A DNA stretch of 64,000 bases from CAZVNZ01 sp964628515. Its GTDB lineage: Bacteria > Bacillota > Clostridia > Christensenellales > Christensenellaceae. The position numbers and the translations under genes are program-made. Below the pieces are notes generated by a model. It made no database searches, was not told the origin of the DNA, and saw only the letters and a program-made list of their open reading frames with translations. Numbering within the stretch: position 1 is the stretch's first letter; each line of letters starts with the position of its first letter. The stretch covers positions 1 to 64,000 of the forward strand of contig CAZVNZ010000011.1 of NCBI GenBank assembly GCA_964628515.1, written 5' to 3'. Of this stretch, positions 16,049-25,316 are shown piece by piece.

Positions 16049-16837
16049 ATGGCTACAAACGCTGTAAGCGGTGCTCCGATAAACTTTAACACACCAAGCA
16101 CCGACACAAAAACAAATACTACTTCAGGTACAAATGCCGCAAACAAAACCAAGGCAGGCACTACCGCAGAGAAACAAAGAACTCCCAAACAGGATTTGGG
16201 AAAGGACGAATTTTTAAAAATTCTATCCATGCAAATGGCAAATCAAGATCCATTAGAGCCAATGAAGGATACAGAATTTATTGCTCAAATGGCACAATTT
16301 TCATCCTTAGAGCAAATGCAAGCATTAAATGCCAATGTAGGCAACCAACAGGCATACAGCCTTATGGGTAAAAATGTACTTGCAAATGTAACAGACAGTA
16401 ACGGGCTTGTTTCCCAAATTTACGGTGAAGTTATCGGTGTTATGAACAACAAAGGTGTAAGCTATTTACAAATTGGTGAATACTACGTGCCTTTAGATGC
16501 CGTACAAACGGTATACGACGATAGCTCCTTAGACGATTTGGTACTTAAAGGTGCAAATCTTTCCGGAAAACACATTTTAGCGGAATTACCACCCGAAAAA
16601 GAGGGCGGTAAAGCAGAATTGGTAACAGGCAAAGTAGAAACCGTAATAATTAAAAACGGTATGCTACACGTAAAACTTGAAGGCGTGGACAAGGAAGTCC
16701 CTGTGGCTTATGTTAAAAAAGTCAGCGATAATGTTATAGAGATACCCAAAGACACAACGGGTACAGATGACAGCAAAGATGACACAACAGTTGATAAGGA
16801 AGGCAGTACGGATAATAATACGGACAGCAACGCATAA
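16049..16837 (+). CDS. flgD: FlgD, hook cap / scaffolding protein
   Basis: FlgD caps the growing hook. The conserved N-terminal segment with DEFLKILSMQMANQDPLEPM (about residues 51-70) and the FSSLEQM motif mark the family. The 262 residues exceed the shortest members, and the C-terminal 30 residues are acidic and Thr/Asp-rich, an extension of unknown use. The ATG follows AGAGAGG. The neighbours are fliK and flgE, the usual order. Confidence 0.95.
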   Translation: MATNAVSGAPINFNTPSTDTKTNTTSGTNAANKTKAGTTAEKQRTPKQDLGKDEFLKILSMQMANQDPLEPMKDTEFIAQMAQFSSLEQMQALNANVGNQQAYSLMGKNVLANVTDSNGLVSQIYGEVIGVMNNKGVSYLQIGEYYVPLDAVQTVYDDSSLDDLVLKGANLSGKHILAELPPEKEGGKAELVTGKVETVIIKNGMLHVKLEGVDKEVPVAYVKKVSDNVIEIPKDTTGTDDSKDDTTVDKEGSTDNNTDSNA

Positions 16838-16945
16838 ACTGTTAAACGTAAGCAAATTCAGCATACAGATGCAAGGATAGCAGGGAAAATAATGCTGATA
16901 ATAACTATAATTAATATATATATCTTAATTGGAGGATAAAACATT

Positions 16946-18532
16946 ATGATGAGATCACTTTTTTCCGGCGTAACAGGCTTAAGAAGCCATCAAACACGCA
17001 TGGACGTAATCGGTAACAATATTTCTAACGTAAACACACTGGGCTTTAAGAAAAGCGCAACAAACTTTTCGGATTTATACAGCCAAACTATAACACCCTC
17101 TTCTGCACCGGCGGCAAATTCCGGCGGTACTAATGCTAAGCAGGTAGGTCTTGGTGTTAATGTATCTTCTGTAGTAATCCAACATTCTCCCGGTGCGGCT
17201 CAATATACAGGCGCTCCTTTAGACCTTGCAATAGCAGGCGACGGATTTTTTGCAGTACGTACAAGCGATGGCTTAAGATACACACGTGCAGGCAACTTTA
17301 CCCTTTCGAGTAACGGAAGTCTTGTAACTCCTTCCGGACACTTTGTACAAGCGTACAACGCAGCTTGGAAAACAGGAGATGCAGGTGTGGCTAAATCCTT
17401 AGGACTTGACGGCAAGAAATCCACACATTTTAGTAACTACGGATTTAACCCAAATACTCAAGCAATGACAACTATGCCTTCGGGTAACTATACCTTTAGC
17501 TTAGACCCAACAACAGGAGATATGAAGTTATTTGTAAACGGCAAAGCCGTAACACCGGCACCGGCAATTACAGTACCCACAATGGTAACAGATAGTCCTC
17601 TTTCGGATTCTACCGGACAACTTGCAAGTAAAGTAGTAGATAATATTAAATTAACAGGCGGTAACATTCCTAATTCTACGGATAAATTTACTATTACAGC
17701 ACACCCGACAGATTCGGATAAATTTATTATTACAGATAATGCTACACCTGCCAATACCACAACCATTACTATTACTGTGGCAGATTTACAAGCGGGCACA
17801 ATTGCCTTAGGCACAGTTGGCACTACAGCATTAGGCAATATAACATTTGATGCTAAAGCGTCTGCTACAGCTAGTGATGTATCTGCATTAGTACAAGATA
17901 TAATAAAAATGAACAGTATAGTAAGGTCTAACGGCACAGTATCGGGTCCGTATTTAATAGACATAGCAGGCTTTGGACAGCTGACATTCGATGCTCCTGT
18001 AAGAAAAACGCAACTAACTGAAGAAGCCGCAAGAAAAGACCTACTGACAATCTTAAATAACGCATCAATAGACGTAATAAACAACGACGGCTTTATCTCC
18101 GGCACAACCATTGGAGATATGACGGTAGATGTTACAAAATACTATAACATCTCGGTAGACGAAAGCGGTGCGGTTATAGGACAGCTAAAAGAAGACACCA
18201 TGAACCCAATACCCGGCACAGGATTTATGGCAAAAGGTGAAAAAGTAGTACTCGGTTACATAACAATTACCAAATTTACAAACCCCGAAGGTTTAGAAAA
18301 AGTAGCTACCAACCTTTACGCACAAACACCAAACTCCGGCAGACCGGCATACTCCCGTGCAGGAATGGAAGGTGTAGGCGCTATTACACCATCATCTTTG
18401 GAAATGTCTAACGTAGATATGTCCGAGGAAATGGTAAGCATGATTGTAACCCAAAGAGGTTTCCAATCCAACTCCAGAGTAATAACGGTTACAGACCAAA
18501 TGTTAGAAGAGCTTATAAACTTGAAACGTTAA
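16946..18532 (+). CDS. flgE: FlgE, flagellar hook protein
   Basis: This is the hook subunit, 528 residues. The N-terminal rod/hook signature is clear (DVIGNNISNVNTLGF). The C-terminus SNVDMSEEMVSMIVTQRGFQ carries the matching helix for the D0 domain. The middle (about 190-330) is Thr-rich and forms the variable outer domains. The ATG pair follows TTGGAGG. A 108-nt spacer separates it from flgD, and a large hairpin follows it. Confidence 0.96.
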   Translation: MMRSLFSGVTGLRSHQTRMDVIGNNISNVNTLGFKKSATNFSDLYSQTITPSSAPAANSGGTNAKQVGLGVNVSSVVIQHSPGAAQYTGAPLDLAIAGDGFFAVRTSDGLRYTRAGNFTLSSNGSLVTPSGHFVQAYNAAWKTGDAGVAKSLGLDGKKSTHFSNYGFNPNTQAMTTMPSGNYTFSLDPTTGDMKLFVNGKAVTPAPAITVPTMVTDSPLSDSTGQLASKVVDNIKLTGGNIPNSTDKFTITAHPTDSDKFIITDNATPANTTTITITVADLQAGTIALGTVGTTALGNITFDAKASATASDVSALVQDIIKMNSIVRSNGTVSGPYLIDIAGFGQLTFDAPVRKTQLTEEAARKDLLTILNNASIDVINNDGFISGTTIGDMTVDVTKYYNISVDESGAVIGQLKEDTMNPIPGTGFMAKGEKVVLGYITITKFTNPEGLEKVATNLYAQTPNSGRPAYSRAGMEGVGAITPSSLEMSNVDMSEEMVSMIVTQRGFQSNSRVITVTDQMLEELINLKR

Positions 18533-18575
18533 TAAAACTTTTGACACATTAATCGTAAAAAAATATATAAATTTG

Positions 18576-18609
18576 CAATGGTGGATAATAATATTGTTAT
18601 CCACCATTG
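18576..18609 (+). other. strong hairpin between flgE and flbD
   Basis: CAATGGTGGATAA and TTATCCACCATTG form a perfect 13-bp stem around an 8-nt loop. No T-run follows on either strand. It may slow or process the transcript, giving the abundant hook mRNA its own 3' end. Confidence 0.65.
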
Positions 18610-18677
18610 ACGTAATTGCAAATTAGTTGTATATTATATTATAGGTAATAATTGAGTAAATTAAGGGAAGGTATATA

Positions 18678-18902
18678 ATGATTATAGTAACTAAGCTAAA
18701 TAACGAGAAATTATACGTAAACTCAGACATGATAGAAATTATTGAAGTTACTCCCGATACTATGCTAACTTTCTATTCCGGAAAAAAATTAACGGTGTTA
18801 GAAAGAGCAGAAGAAGTTATAGACCGTATTATCGAATTTAAAAGAAAAGTTGTAGCAGGTGTCCCCGAAGTGTACGAGGGGCATATTAGCGATAAATTTT
18901 AA
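18678..18902 (+). CDS. flbD: FlbD family protein (SwrD-like)
   Basis: This small 74-residue protein starts MIIVTKLNNEKLYVNSDMI, the typical FlbD/SwrD opening. In Bacillus the homologue SwrD raises motor power and lies in the same place between flgE and the stator or fliL genes. The ATG follows AAGGGAAGG. It stands 25 nt before motA, which fits a role with the stator. Confidence 0.9.
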   Translation: MIIVTKLNNEKLYVNSDMIEIIEVTPDTMLTFYSGKKLTVLERAEEVIDRIIEFKRKVVAGVPEVYEGHISDKF

Positions 18903-18927
18903 TTTAAAAAAGGTTGAGGTGAATTAA

Positions 18928-19722
18928 TTGGAAATAACGACAATAATGGGTTTGGCAATTACAATAGTTTGTATTGTTGTATCTATAGTAATAGATGGAA
19001 ACATAAACGACTTTTTTAATATACCTTCTATTTTTATAGTTGTAGGCGGTACAATAGGTGCAACCATAACGGCTTTTCCTATGAAGGACTTAAAAAAGGT
19101 AATACCTCTTATTAAATTAACATTAAAAAAAGACGAAGTAAACATTGTAAAAGATATAGATGCCATAATTGATATGGCAAATATTGCAAGAAAAGACGGC
19201 TTGCTGTCCTTAGAGGAATCTATCGAAAATATGGATAACCCTTTTTTAAAAAATGGTGTAATGCTAATTTTGGACGGTACAGACCCGGAGCTTGTTAAAA
19301 ACGTAATGGAAACGGAAATTTATTTTATGGACGAGCGTCACAGCGATGCTATTAAGATTTTTGAGACAATGTCCTCATTAGCACCCGCTTTTGGTATGAT
19401 AGGTACTCTTATAGGTCTTATTAATATGCTTGTAGCATTAAGCGACCCCGACAGCTTAGGACCTGCAATGTCTGTGGCATTAATAACAACATTTTACGGT
19501 GTTGTACTTGCAAATGCGATATTTAATCCGCTTGCAAATAAATTAAAATTACGCAGTAAAAACGAGCAAATACAAAAAGATATTATAATAGAAGGCATAC
19601 TCTCCATACAAGACGGAGAAAACCCAAGAATAATTAGGGATAAATTAAACGCCTTTGTATCTAAGAGCAGTTTATCTATCCCCGAAGAAAAAACAGAGCA
19701 AGCAACAGAGGGTGGAGAATAA
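18928..19722 (+). CDS. motA: MotA, flagellar stator protein
   Basis: MotA has four membrane helices and pushes FliG using ion flow. The 264-residue protein shows helices at about 5-22, 28-47, 147-168 and 180-200, and the conserved stretch PAFGMIGTLIGLINML. The cytoplasmic loop with charged residues lies between helices 2 and 3. It starts with TTG after GAGGTG. The coupling ion (H+ or Na+) cannot be decided safely from the sequence. MotB follows 3 nt later. Confidence 0.96.
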   Translation: MEITTIMGLAITIVCIVVSIVIDGNINDFFNIPSIFIVVGGTIGATITAFPMKDLKKVIPLIKLTLKKDEVNIVKDIDAIIDMANIARKDGLLSLEESIENMDNPFLKNGVMLILDGTDPELVKNVMETEIYFMDERHSDAIKIFETMSSLAPAFGMIGTLIGLINMLVALSDPDSLGPAMSVALITTFYGVVLANAIFNPLANKLKLRSKNEQIQKDIIIEGILSIQDGENPRIIRDKLNAFVSKSSLSIPEEKTEQATEGGE

Positions 19723-19725
19723 TCT

Positions 19726-20544
19726 ATGAGTCGTAAAAGAGCAAAAAAGGGAGACGGTGGCAGTCAGGGCGCTCCCGAATGGATGAATACATATGGTGAT
19801 ATGGTAACCCTATTGCTTACATTTTTTGTTCTGTTATTTGCTTTTTCCAGTGTGGATAACCAAAAGTGGAATATGCTTATAGAAACCTTTACGGGCGCAC
19901 CACCTCCGGCAATAGTAGAGCCCATAGACCCTGTAAACCCGGTAGAGGGCATAGCAAAAAGCGAAATTATTCCCGAAATGTTCCAAAAACCCGTGGAAAA
20001 CCCTTCCACAGAACAAACGGCACAGGAGGGCAAGGAAACCAACAAGGCTGTTGTAGAAAAAATGTTTAGCGATTTATACGAAATGCTAAAGAAATATATA
20101 GAGGGAAATAACTTAGAATCCCAAGTAGTAGCTACTAAAGACGGGCAAACGGTGTATATAACATTTACAGACGGTATACTGTTTAGGTCGGGTAGTGCGG
20201 AAATACTTCCCGAAGGGGTGCAAATACTTACAGATGTAGGAAATATGTTTAACGAATCCCTTTCAAGTATTATGCGCATAATTGTAGAAGGGCATACAGA
20301 CAACGTGCCCATAAAAACTACTGAATTTGAAGACAACTGGGATTTATCCACAAAACGTGCCACAAATGTAGTTAGAGAAGTACAAGCCGGCACAAATATA
20401 CCATTTCCAACTTTTGAGGCATTGGGTAAAGCAGAATGGCACCCTGTTGCATCAAACGAAACGGAAGATGGCAGACAACAAAACAGACGTGTACGTTTTA
20501 TTGTAGAAAGCGTATTAGCACAACCAAATAATACATTAAGTTAA
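19726..20544 (+). CDS. motB: MotB, peptidoglycan-anchored stator protein
   Basis: MotB forms the ion channel with MotA and anchors it to the cell wall. A single N-terminal membrane helix contains the ion-binding Asp25 (TYGDMVTLLLTFFVLLFAF). A Pro/Glu-rich linker follows, then a C-terminal OmpA-like domain with VEGHTDNVPI (about residues 186-195). The length is 272 residues. The SD GAGGGTGGAG overlaps the end of motA, so the two are coupled. Confidence 0.96.
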   Translation: MSRKRAKKGDGGSQGAPEWMNTYGDMVTLLLTFFVLLFAFSSVDNQKWNMLIETFTGAPPPAIVEPIDPVNPVEGIAKSEIIPEMFQKPVENPSTEQTAQEGKETNKAVVEKMFSDLYEMLKKYIEGNNLESQVVATKDGQTVYITFTDGILFRSGSAEILPEGVQILTDVGNMFNESLSSIMRIIVEGHTDNVPIKTTEFEDNWDLSTKRATNVVREVQAGTNIPFPTFEALGKAEWHPVASNETEDGRQQNRRVRFIVESVLAQPNNTLS

Positions 20545-20561
20545 GAAAGGATGTATAGGGA

Positions 20562-20981
20562 ATGAAAAAAAAGAAATTAATAATAATATTAGTAGTTGTT
20601 ATTGCTGCTTTAGGAGTGGGTGGATACTTTGTCTACGATAATTTCTTAAAGCCCAAAGACCCAAACGCAGTAGTAAGAGAAAAATTATATAACTACTCAC
20701 CGGGGGATTACTTTGTGGTAAACGTTAAGGACAGCACTCGCCTAACTAAAACATCCCTAACCATTGCCCTAAAAGGAAAAGATATTACGGCAGAGCTTAC
20801 AGAGCAAAATCCTTTAATCAGAGACACAATTGTAAAGGTATTGCGTAATTATACGGAAGAAGAGTACAGCCAACCGGATATTGTAGATACGGTGGCAGAA
20901 GAAATTGTAAAAGCACTTAATGCGGCACTTTACATAGAAGATGTTGCAGATGTATATATAAGCGACTTTGTTATGCAGTAA
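20562..20981 (+). CDS. fliL: FliL, stator-associated basal body protein
   Basis: This is a 139-residue single-pass membrane protein (helix at about 5-25) with a periplasmic domain typical of FliL, which surrounds the stator and raises its output. The ATG lies about 11 nt after AAGAAAGGA. Its place between motB and fliM is the normal one. Confidence 0.92.
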   Translation: MKKKKLIIILVVVIAALGVGGYFVYDNFLKPKDPNAVVREKLYNYSPGDYFVVNVKDSTRLTKTSLTIALKGKDITAELTEQNPLIRDTIVKVLRNYTEEEYSQPDIVDTVAEEIVKALNAALYIEDVADVYISDFVMQ

Positions 20982-21017
20982 TTGTGTAATAATTAAGCTC
21001 AAATAGGAGGGTATTGT

Positions 21018-22013
21018 TTGGCTAATGTATTATCGCAAAACGAAATAGACGAGCTGTTAAACGCCTTATCTGCCGGAGAAGATATTAGTGTAGGGAGCGA
21101 GGATGCCTCAGAACAGCAAAGTGTACGTTTGTACGATTTTAGAACGGCAAATAAGTTCTATAAAGAGCAAATGCGTACCTTTAATATTATCTTTGATAAC
21201 TTTGCATACCTATTATCCAACAAGCTAACAGGTTTGCTTCATACTATGTGCGAAGTGGAGGTTGTTTCCGTAGAGGAACAAATTTTCGGAGAGTTCTCAA
21301 ACTCGTTGCCTTCCCCCGTATTATTAGGTATAATAGAGATGCCACCATTGCAAGGCTCGGTACTTATGGAAATTACTCCTGCCCTTGCTTATGGCTTTAT
21401 TAGTAGACTATTTGGAGGTGCTGCAGATTACACGGAAACAAGTAAATCTTTTACAGAAATAGAAATGTCTATAATAGAAAATATTTTGCATCAAATAATG
21501 CTTATTATACAGGAGTCTTTCAGCAAAATTTTAGAAATAGAGCCTGTACTTTCAAGGATAGAAACAAGCTCTCAATTTGCGCAAATAGCCGCAATGAACG
21601 AGCCTGCCGCAATCATAACCTTAGATGCAAAATTTGACAGTATTCAAGATATGATTTCTATCTGCATACCCCATTTTTCTATTCAACCTATTTCAAAAGA
21701 ATTAAATACGGGTAGCTGGACACTTGCATCCAATGTTGCGCAAAATCAAACAAGTAAAAAGGATACAATTAAACATCAATTAGATAATACATATGTAAAT
21801 ATGCAGGCAACCTTTAACGATACGCAAACTACTTTGCAAGAAATACTCAGCTTAAAGGTTGGAGACGTAATTTGCATTAATCATAATATAAACGAATATA
21901 TAACGGTGAATGTAGAGCATATGCCTAAGTTTAAGGGTGTAATAGGAAATAATTCCCATAAATATGTTGTACAAGTAGCTAAGGTTATTAAGGAGAATGA
22001 AGGCATTGAGTAA
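21018..22013 (+). CDS. fliM: FliM, motor switch protein
   Basis: FliM is the C-ring protein that receives CheY-P. The N-terminal CheY-binding peptide is present (LSQNEIDELLNAL), followed by a CheC-like middle domain and a C-terminal SpoA/FliN-like domain (about 245-325). The length is 331 residues. It starts with TTG after AGGAGGG. Its 3' end holds the SD for fliY, which it overlaps. Confidence 0.96.
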   Translation: MANVLSQNEIDELLNALSAGEDISVGSEDASEQQSVRLYDFRTANKFYKEQMRTFNIIFDNFAYLLSNKLTGLLHTMCEVEVVSVEEQIFGEFSNSLPSPVLLGIIEMPPLQGSVLMEITPALAYGFISRLFGGAADYTETSKSFTEIEMSIIENILHQIMLIIQESFSKILEIEPVLSRIETSSQFAQIAAMNEPAAIITLDAKFDSIQDMISICIPHFSIQPISKELNTGSWTLASNVAQNQTSKKDTIKHQLDNTYVNMQATFNDTQTTLQEILSLKVGDVICINHNINEYITVNVEHMPKFKGVIGNNSHKYVVQVAKVIKENEGIE

Positions 22014-23244
22014 CGAAATGATGAGCCAAGAAGAAATTGAAAGAATGCTAAGTGGTGGAGATGCCCCGGAAGAAGAACCGATTGCCACCCTTGTAGTAAG
22101 CGATTATCTTACCAAAGACGAACAGGACGTGCTTGGAGAAGTAGGAAATATTTGTATGGGTACTTCTGCTACTACTATGTTTACTTTGCTTGGTAAGCGT
22201 GTTACTATAACTACACCTGTTATAGAAATGCACACGTTAGAAACATTATCCCAAGAGTACCCGGCGCCTATTGTAGTTGTGGAGGTTTGCTATATTGAGG
22301 GCATTACAGGCAACAACCTTTTAATACTCAAAGACTACGATGTTGCATTAATAACAAGCGTTTTACTGGGGGAAGACCCAACAGAAGTAGACGAAAACAA
22401 TGTAGAATTAGACGAAATCCATCTAAGTGCCATAAGAGAGGTTATGAACCAAATGGTTGGCTCGTCCGCTACATCTTTAGCAGATATTATGGGTACGCAA
22501 ATAAACATTTCTACACCCGTTGCAAAGAAAATTACAATAAAAAACGAAGATATTTCGGACGAATTTCAAGACAGAACAAAGCCCATTGTAAAAATTGGCT
22601 TTAAAATGGAAATTGAAGGGTTACTTACAAGCGAAATTATGCAAATATTGCCCCTCGATTTTGCAAAAAGCCTTGCAAAAAGGGTGCTTTCGGGAGAGAC
22701 GGACGTTGTTGACGCACCTACTCCTCAAGCAGAGCCTGTTGTGGCAGATACCGGCGGAAATATAGACGAAAGCCAAATCGCAGCTATGTTTGCGGCACAA
22801 GCTCCTCCGGAGCCTGCACCACAGCCACAGTATGCGCCGGCGCCTCAGTATGCACCACAGCCTCAGTATGCGCCTCAACCCCAATACGCACCTGCTCCTC
22901 AACCAACTATGGTTATGGGCAATGTGGATGTTAAGGCGGCTCAATTTCCAACATTTGATACAAACTCTATGTACGCAAACAACTTAATAGCAGACAACAT
23001 CAACATGATACTCGATGTACCCATGAAGGTTACAATAGAGCTTGGAAAGGCTAAAAAGAAGATTAAAGAAATTTTGGACTTTAATACAGGTTCTGTAATA
23101 GTGCTGGATAAAATTGCAGGAGAAGCCGTGGACATACTTGTAAACGGTAAACGTATTGGAAAGGGTGAAGTAGTAGTAATAGATGAAAATTACGGCGTAA
23201 GAATAACAGAAATTAATATTACATCTGCCATGGGGTTACTATAA
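22006..23244 (+). CDS. fliY: FliY, motor switch phosphatase (FliN-type C-ring protein)
   Basis: FliY joins a CheC-type phosphatase domain to a FliN domain, as in Bacillus and Clostridia. An N-terminal CheY-binding peptide (SQEEIERMLSG) is followed by both E-x2-N phosphatase motifs (EVGN and EVMN). A linker with five PQYAP units comes next (about residues 272-298), and then a C-terminal FliN/SpoA domain. An ATG at 21997 is too close to the SD AAGGAG (21990-21995). TTG at 22006 is 10 nt away and is chosen, giving 412 residues. It overlaps fliM. Confidence 0.93.
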   Translation: MSNEMMSQEEIERMLSGGDAPEEEPIATLVVSDYLTKDEQDVLGEVGNICMGTSATTMFTLLGKRVTITTPVIEMHTLETLSQEYPAPIVVVEVCYIEGITGNNLLILKDYDVALITSVLLGEDPTEVDENNVELDEIHLSAIREVMNQMVGSSATSLADIMGTQINISTPVAKKITIKNEDISDEFQDRTKPIVKIGFKMEIEGLLTSEIMQILPLDFAKSLAKRVLSGETDVVDAPTPQAEPVVADTGGNIDESQIAAMFAAQAPPEPAPQPQYAPAPQYAPQPQYAPQPQYAPAPQPTMVMGNVDVKAAQFPTFDTNSMYANNLIADNINMILDVPMKVTIELGKAKKKIKEILDFNTGSVIVLDKIAGEAVDILVNGKRIGKGEVVVIDENYGVRITEINITSAMGLL

Positions 23245-23262
23245 AAAAGGTATTGACTGATT

Positions 23263-24312
23263 ATGATAAATACTAAAAGAATAAATGTTTTAGTAGTAGA
23301 TGACAGCCTGTTTTTCAGAACGGCAATTTCTACTGCTATTTCTAAAAATTCGGGGATAAACGTAATAGGTACGGCAGCAAGTGCTCACGAAGCAAGAGAC
23401 AAAATACTTCAATTAAAACCGGATGTAATGACGCTGGATGTAGAAATGCCAAAGCTAAACGGCATCGAGTTTTTAAAAATACTAATGGCGCAAAAGCCTA
23501 TGCCTGTAATAATGGTTAGTGCTGTTGACGGCATAGTTTTTGATGCCCTAAGGGCAGGAGCGGTGGATTTTGTAGAAAAACCTTCCTCCGGCAATACGGA
23601 TTTAATGAATTCCTTTGGAAACGAGTTGGTATCAAAAATACTTATTGCGGCTAACGCACAACTTAAAGGCTCGTACAATACAGGGCATACACCCCCCAAA
23701 ACTCCTCATTTAGCTGCCACGCAACTAATAAAAAATGTAAGCACAAGGGGTATAATTGCTCTTGGTGCGTCCACAGGGGGCACAGAGGCTACAAGCGCAA
23801 TTTTAAAACAACTACCGTCAAATATACCGGGTATGGTAATTACCCAGCATATGCCACCTGTCTTTACTAAAATGTACGCCCAACGTTTAAATAACGAAAG
23901 CAAGCTAACGGTAAAAGAAGGGGCAGAGGGGGATGTAATTTTACCGGGAACGGCATTTGTAGCCCCCGGCGATAAACATATGACAGTCCTAAAACGTGGA
24001 GAGCAATATGTAATTCACTGTTACTTAGGAGAAAAGGTAAGCGGACATTGTCCTTCTGTAGATGTGCTCTTTGATTCTGTGGCTAAATACGCAAATAAAG
24101 ATTTTGTGGGAATACTCCTTACAGGAATGGGCTCGGACGGGGCAAAAGGGCTGTTGCAATTAAAAAACAAAGGCGCTTTTACCATAGGACAGGACGAAAA
24201 ATCCTCCGTTGTATACGGTATGCCCATGGTTGCGGCAAAATTAGGTGCAGTTACTAAGCAAAGCGCTTTAGAAAACATACCCTCCGTACTTTTAAATTAT
24301 TTAAAAAAATAA
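23263..24312 (+). CDS. cheB: CheB, chemoreceptor methylesterase
   Basis: CheB removes receptor methyl groups when phosphorylated by CheA. The N-terminal receiver has phosphoacceptor Asp59 (MTLDVEMP) and the VVDD acidic pair. The C-terminal esterase shows the catalytic set GASTGGTEA (Ser), ITQHMPPVF (His) and GMGSDGAKG (Asp). The length of 349 is standard. The gene follows fliY by 18 nt. Its opposing enzyme, CheR, is encoded 9 kb away at 33563. Confidence 0.96.
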   Translation: MINTKRINVLVVDDSLFFRTAISTAISKNSGINVIGTAASAHEARDKILQLKPDVMTLDVEMPKLNGIEFLKILMAQKPMPVIMVSAVDGIVFDALRAGAVDFVEKPSSGNTDLMNSFGNELVSKILIAANAQLKGSYNTGHTPPKTPHLAATQLIKNVSTRGIIALGASTGGTEATSAILKQLPSNIPGMVITQHMPPVFTKMYAQRLNNESKLTVKEGAEGDVILPGTAFVAPGDKHMTVLKRGEQYVIHCYLGEKVSGHCPSVDVLFDSVAKYANKDFVGILLTGMGSDGAKGLLQLKNKGAFTIGQDEKSSVVYGMPMVAAKLGAVTKQSALENIPSVLLNYLKK

Positions 24313-24338
24313 ATATAATTATGTAGGCAGGTAATACA

Positions 24339-25295
24339 ATGATTGAAAATCTTTTAGCAATAAGTGAACCGTGGTTACAATATGCAATCAGAATAAATAT
24401 TCTAAAGGAAAATAAAAAAGATTTACACCATCTAAAGGATGAAGTGTTGAAAGATAGTAAAATTTCAACCTATCTTAAAGACATTACTAACTTCCACAAC
24501 ATTATAGTAAAAAACCATAAAGACCCGGATTTATCAATACACAAACTGTTATTTTTGCTTGATATTGGGCTTGAGACACCCGAAATCCAAAGTGCAATTA
24601 AACAGATAATAAGCCACAAAGACAAGCACGGTGTATATCAGTCAAAGACAAACATTCCTATTCATTACGGTGGTAGGGGAGAGGTTGTTTTTGGTTGGTG
24701 CTTGTGCGATGCTCCGCTACTGCTGACCGCATTAGTAAAAGCAAAGGCAGATTACAGGCAACATATAGAGCAGGGCGTAAAATATTTATTAAGCCTGTAT
24801 GAAAAACAAGGATTTCCTTGCAGGGTATCCGAAGAACACGGTTCGTTTCGAGGGCCGGGACGCAAAAATGATTGTTGCCCTTATGCAACGCTTATTATGC
24901 TAAAGCTATTATCGGAGATTGATGAATACCGAAACTGCCATATTATTAAGGAGGGAACGGAGGTCATACTGTCTTTATGGGAAAATAGCACAAAAAAGCA
25001 TCCGTATATGTTTTATATGGGCACGGATTTTCGCAAACTGAAAGCGCCTGCCATATGGTACGACATTGTAAGTGTTGCCGATTTGTTAAGCAGATTTGAT
25101 TTTGTACAAGCAGATTTTCGATTTAGGGAAATGATAGAAGTGATACGAGGCAAACAGAACGCAGATGGTATGTTTACTCCCGAATCTGTGTACCAAAGAT
25201 CCAAAGGTTGGGATTTCGGACAAAAGAAAAATGTGTCCCCTTACTTGTCATATTTATGTATACGACTACTAAAACGGGTAGATATGATGCATTAA
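24339..25295 (+). CDS. uncharacterised alpha/alpha-toroid (prenyltransferase/squalene-cyclase-like) protein
   Basis: The 318-residue protein is not a known flagellar component. It is helical, with repeated stretches of the kind seen in terpenoid-cyclase or prenyltransferase toroids (GVKYLLSLYEKQGFPCRV, MIEVIRGKQNADGMFTPESV) and aromatic-rich segments. The metal ligands or DxDD motif of true cyclases are not evident, so no reaction is assigned. No signal peptide is seen. It lies between cheB and a convergent ylqH-like gene, at a strand switch, which suggests an insertion into the flagellar region. Confidence 0.6.
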   Translation: MIENLLAISEPWLQYAIRINILKENKKDLHHLKDEVLKDSKISTYLKDITNFHNIIVKNHKDPDLSIHKLLFLLDIGLETPEIQSAIKQIISHKDKHGVYQSKTNIPIHYGGRGEVVFGWCLCDAPLLLTALVKAKADYRQHIEQGVKYLLSLYEKQGFPCRVSEEHGSFRGPGRKNDCCPYATLIMLKLLSEIDEYRNCHIIKEGTEVILSLWENSTKKHPYMFYMGTDFRKLKAPAIWYDIVSVADLLSRFDFVQADFRFREMIEVIRGKQNADGMFTPESVYQRSKGWDFGQKKNVSPYLSYLCIRLLKRVDMMH

Positions 25296-25316
25296 TACTG
25301 TAAAATAAGGCAAAAC

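Noticed and set aside
17488..18111. Minus-strand frame (207 codons) opposite flgE
   Set aside because: It is a shadow caused by Thr/Ala-rich hook codons; the composition is all Val/Ile/Leu/Ser without a family pattern.
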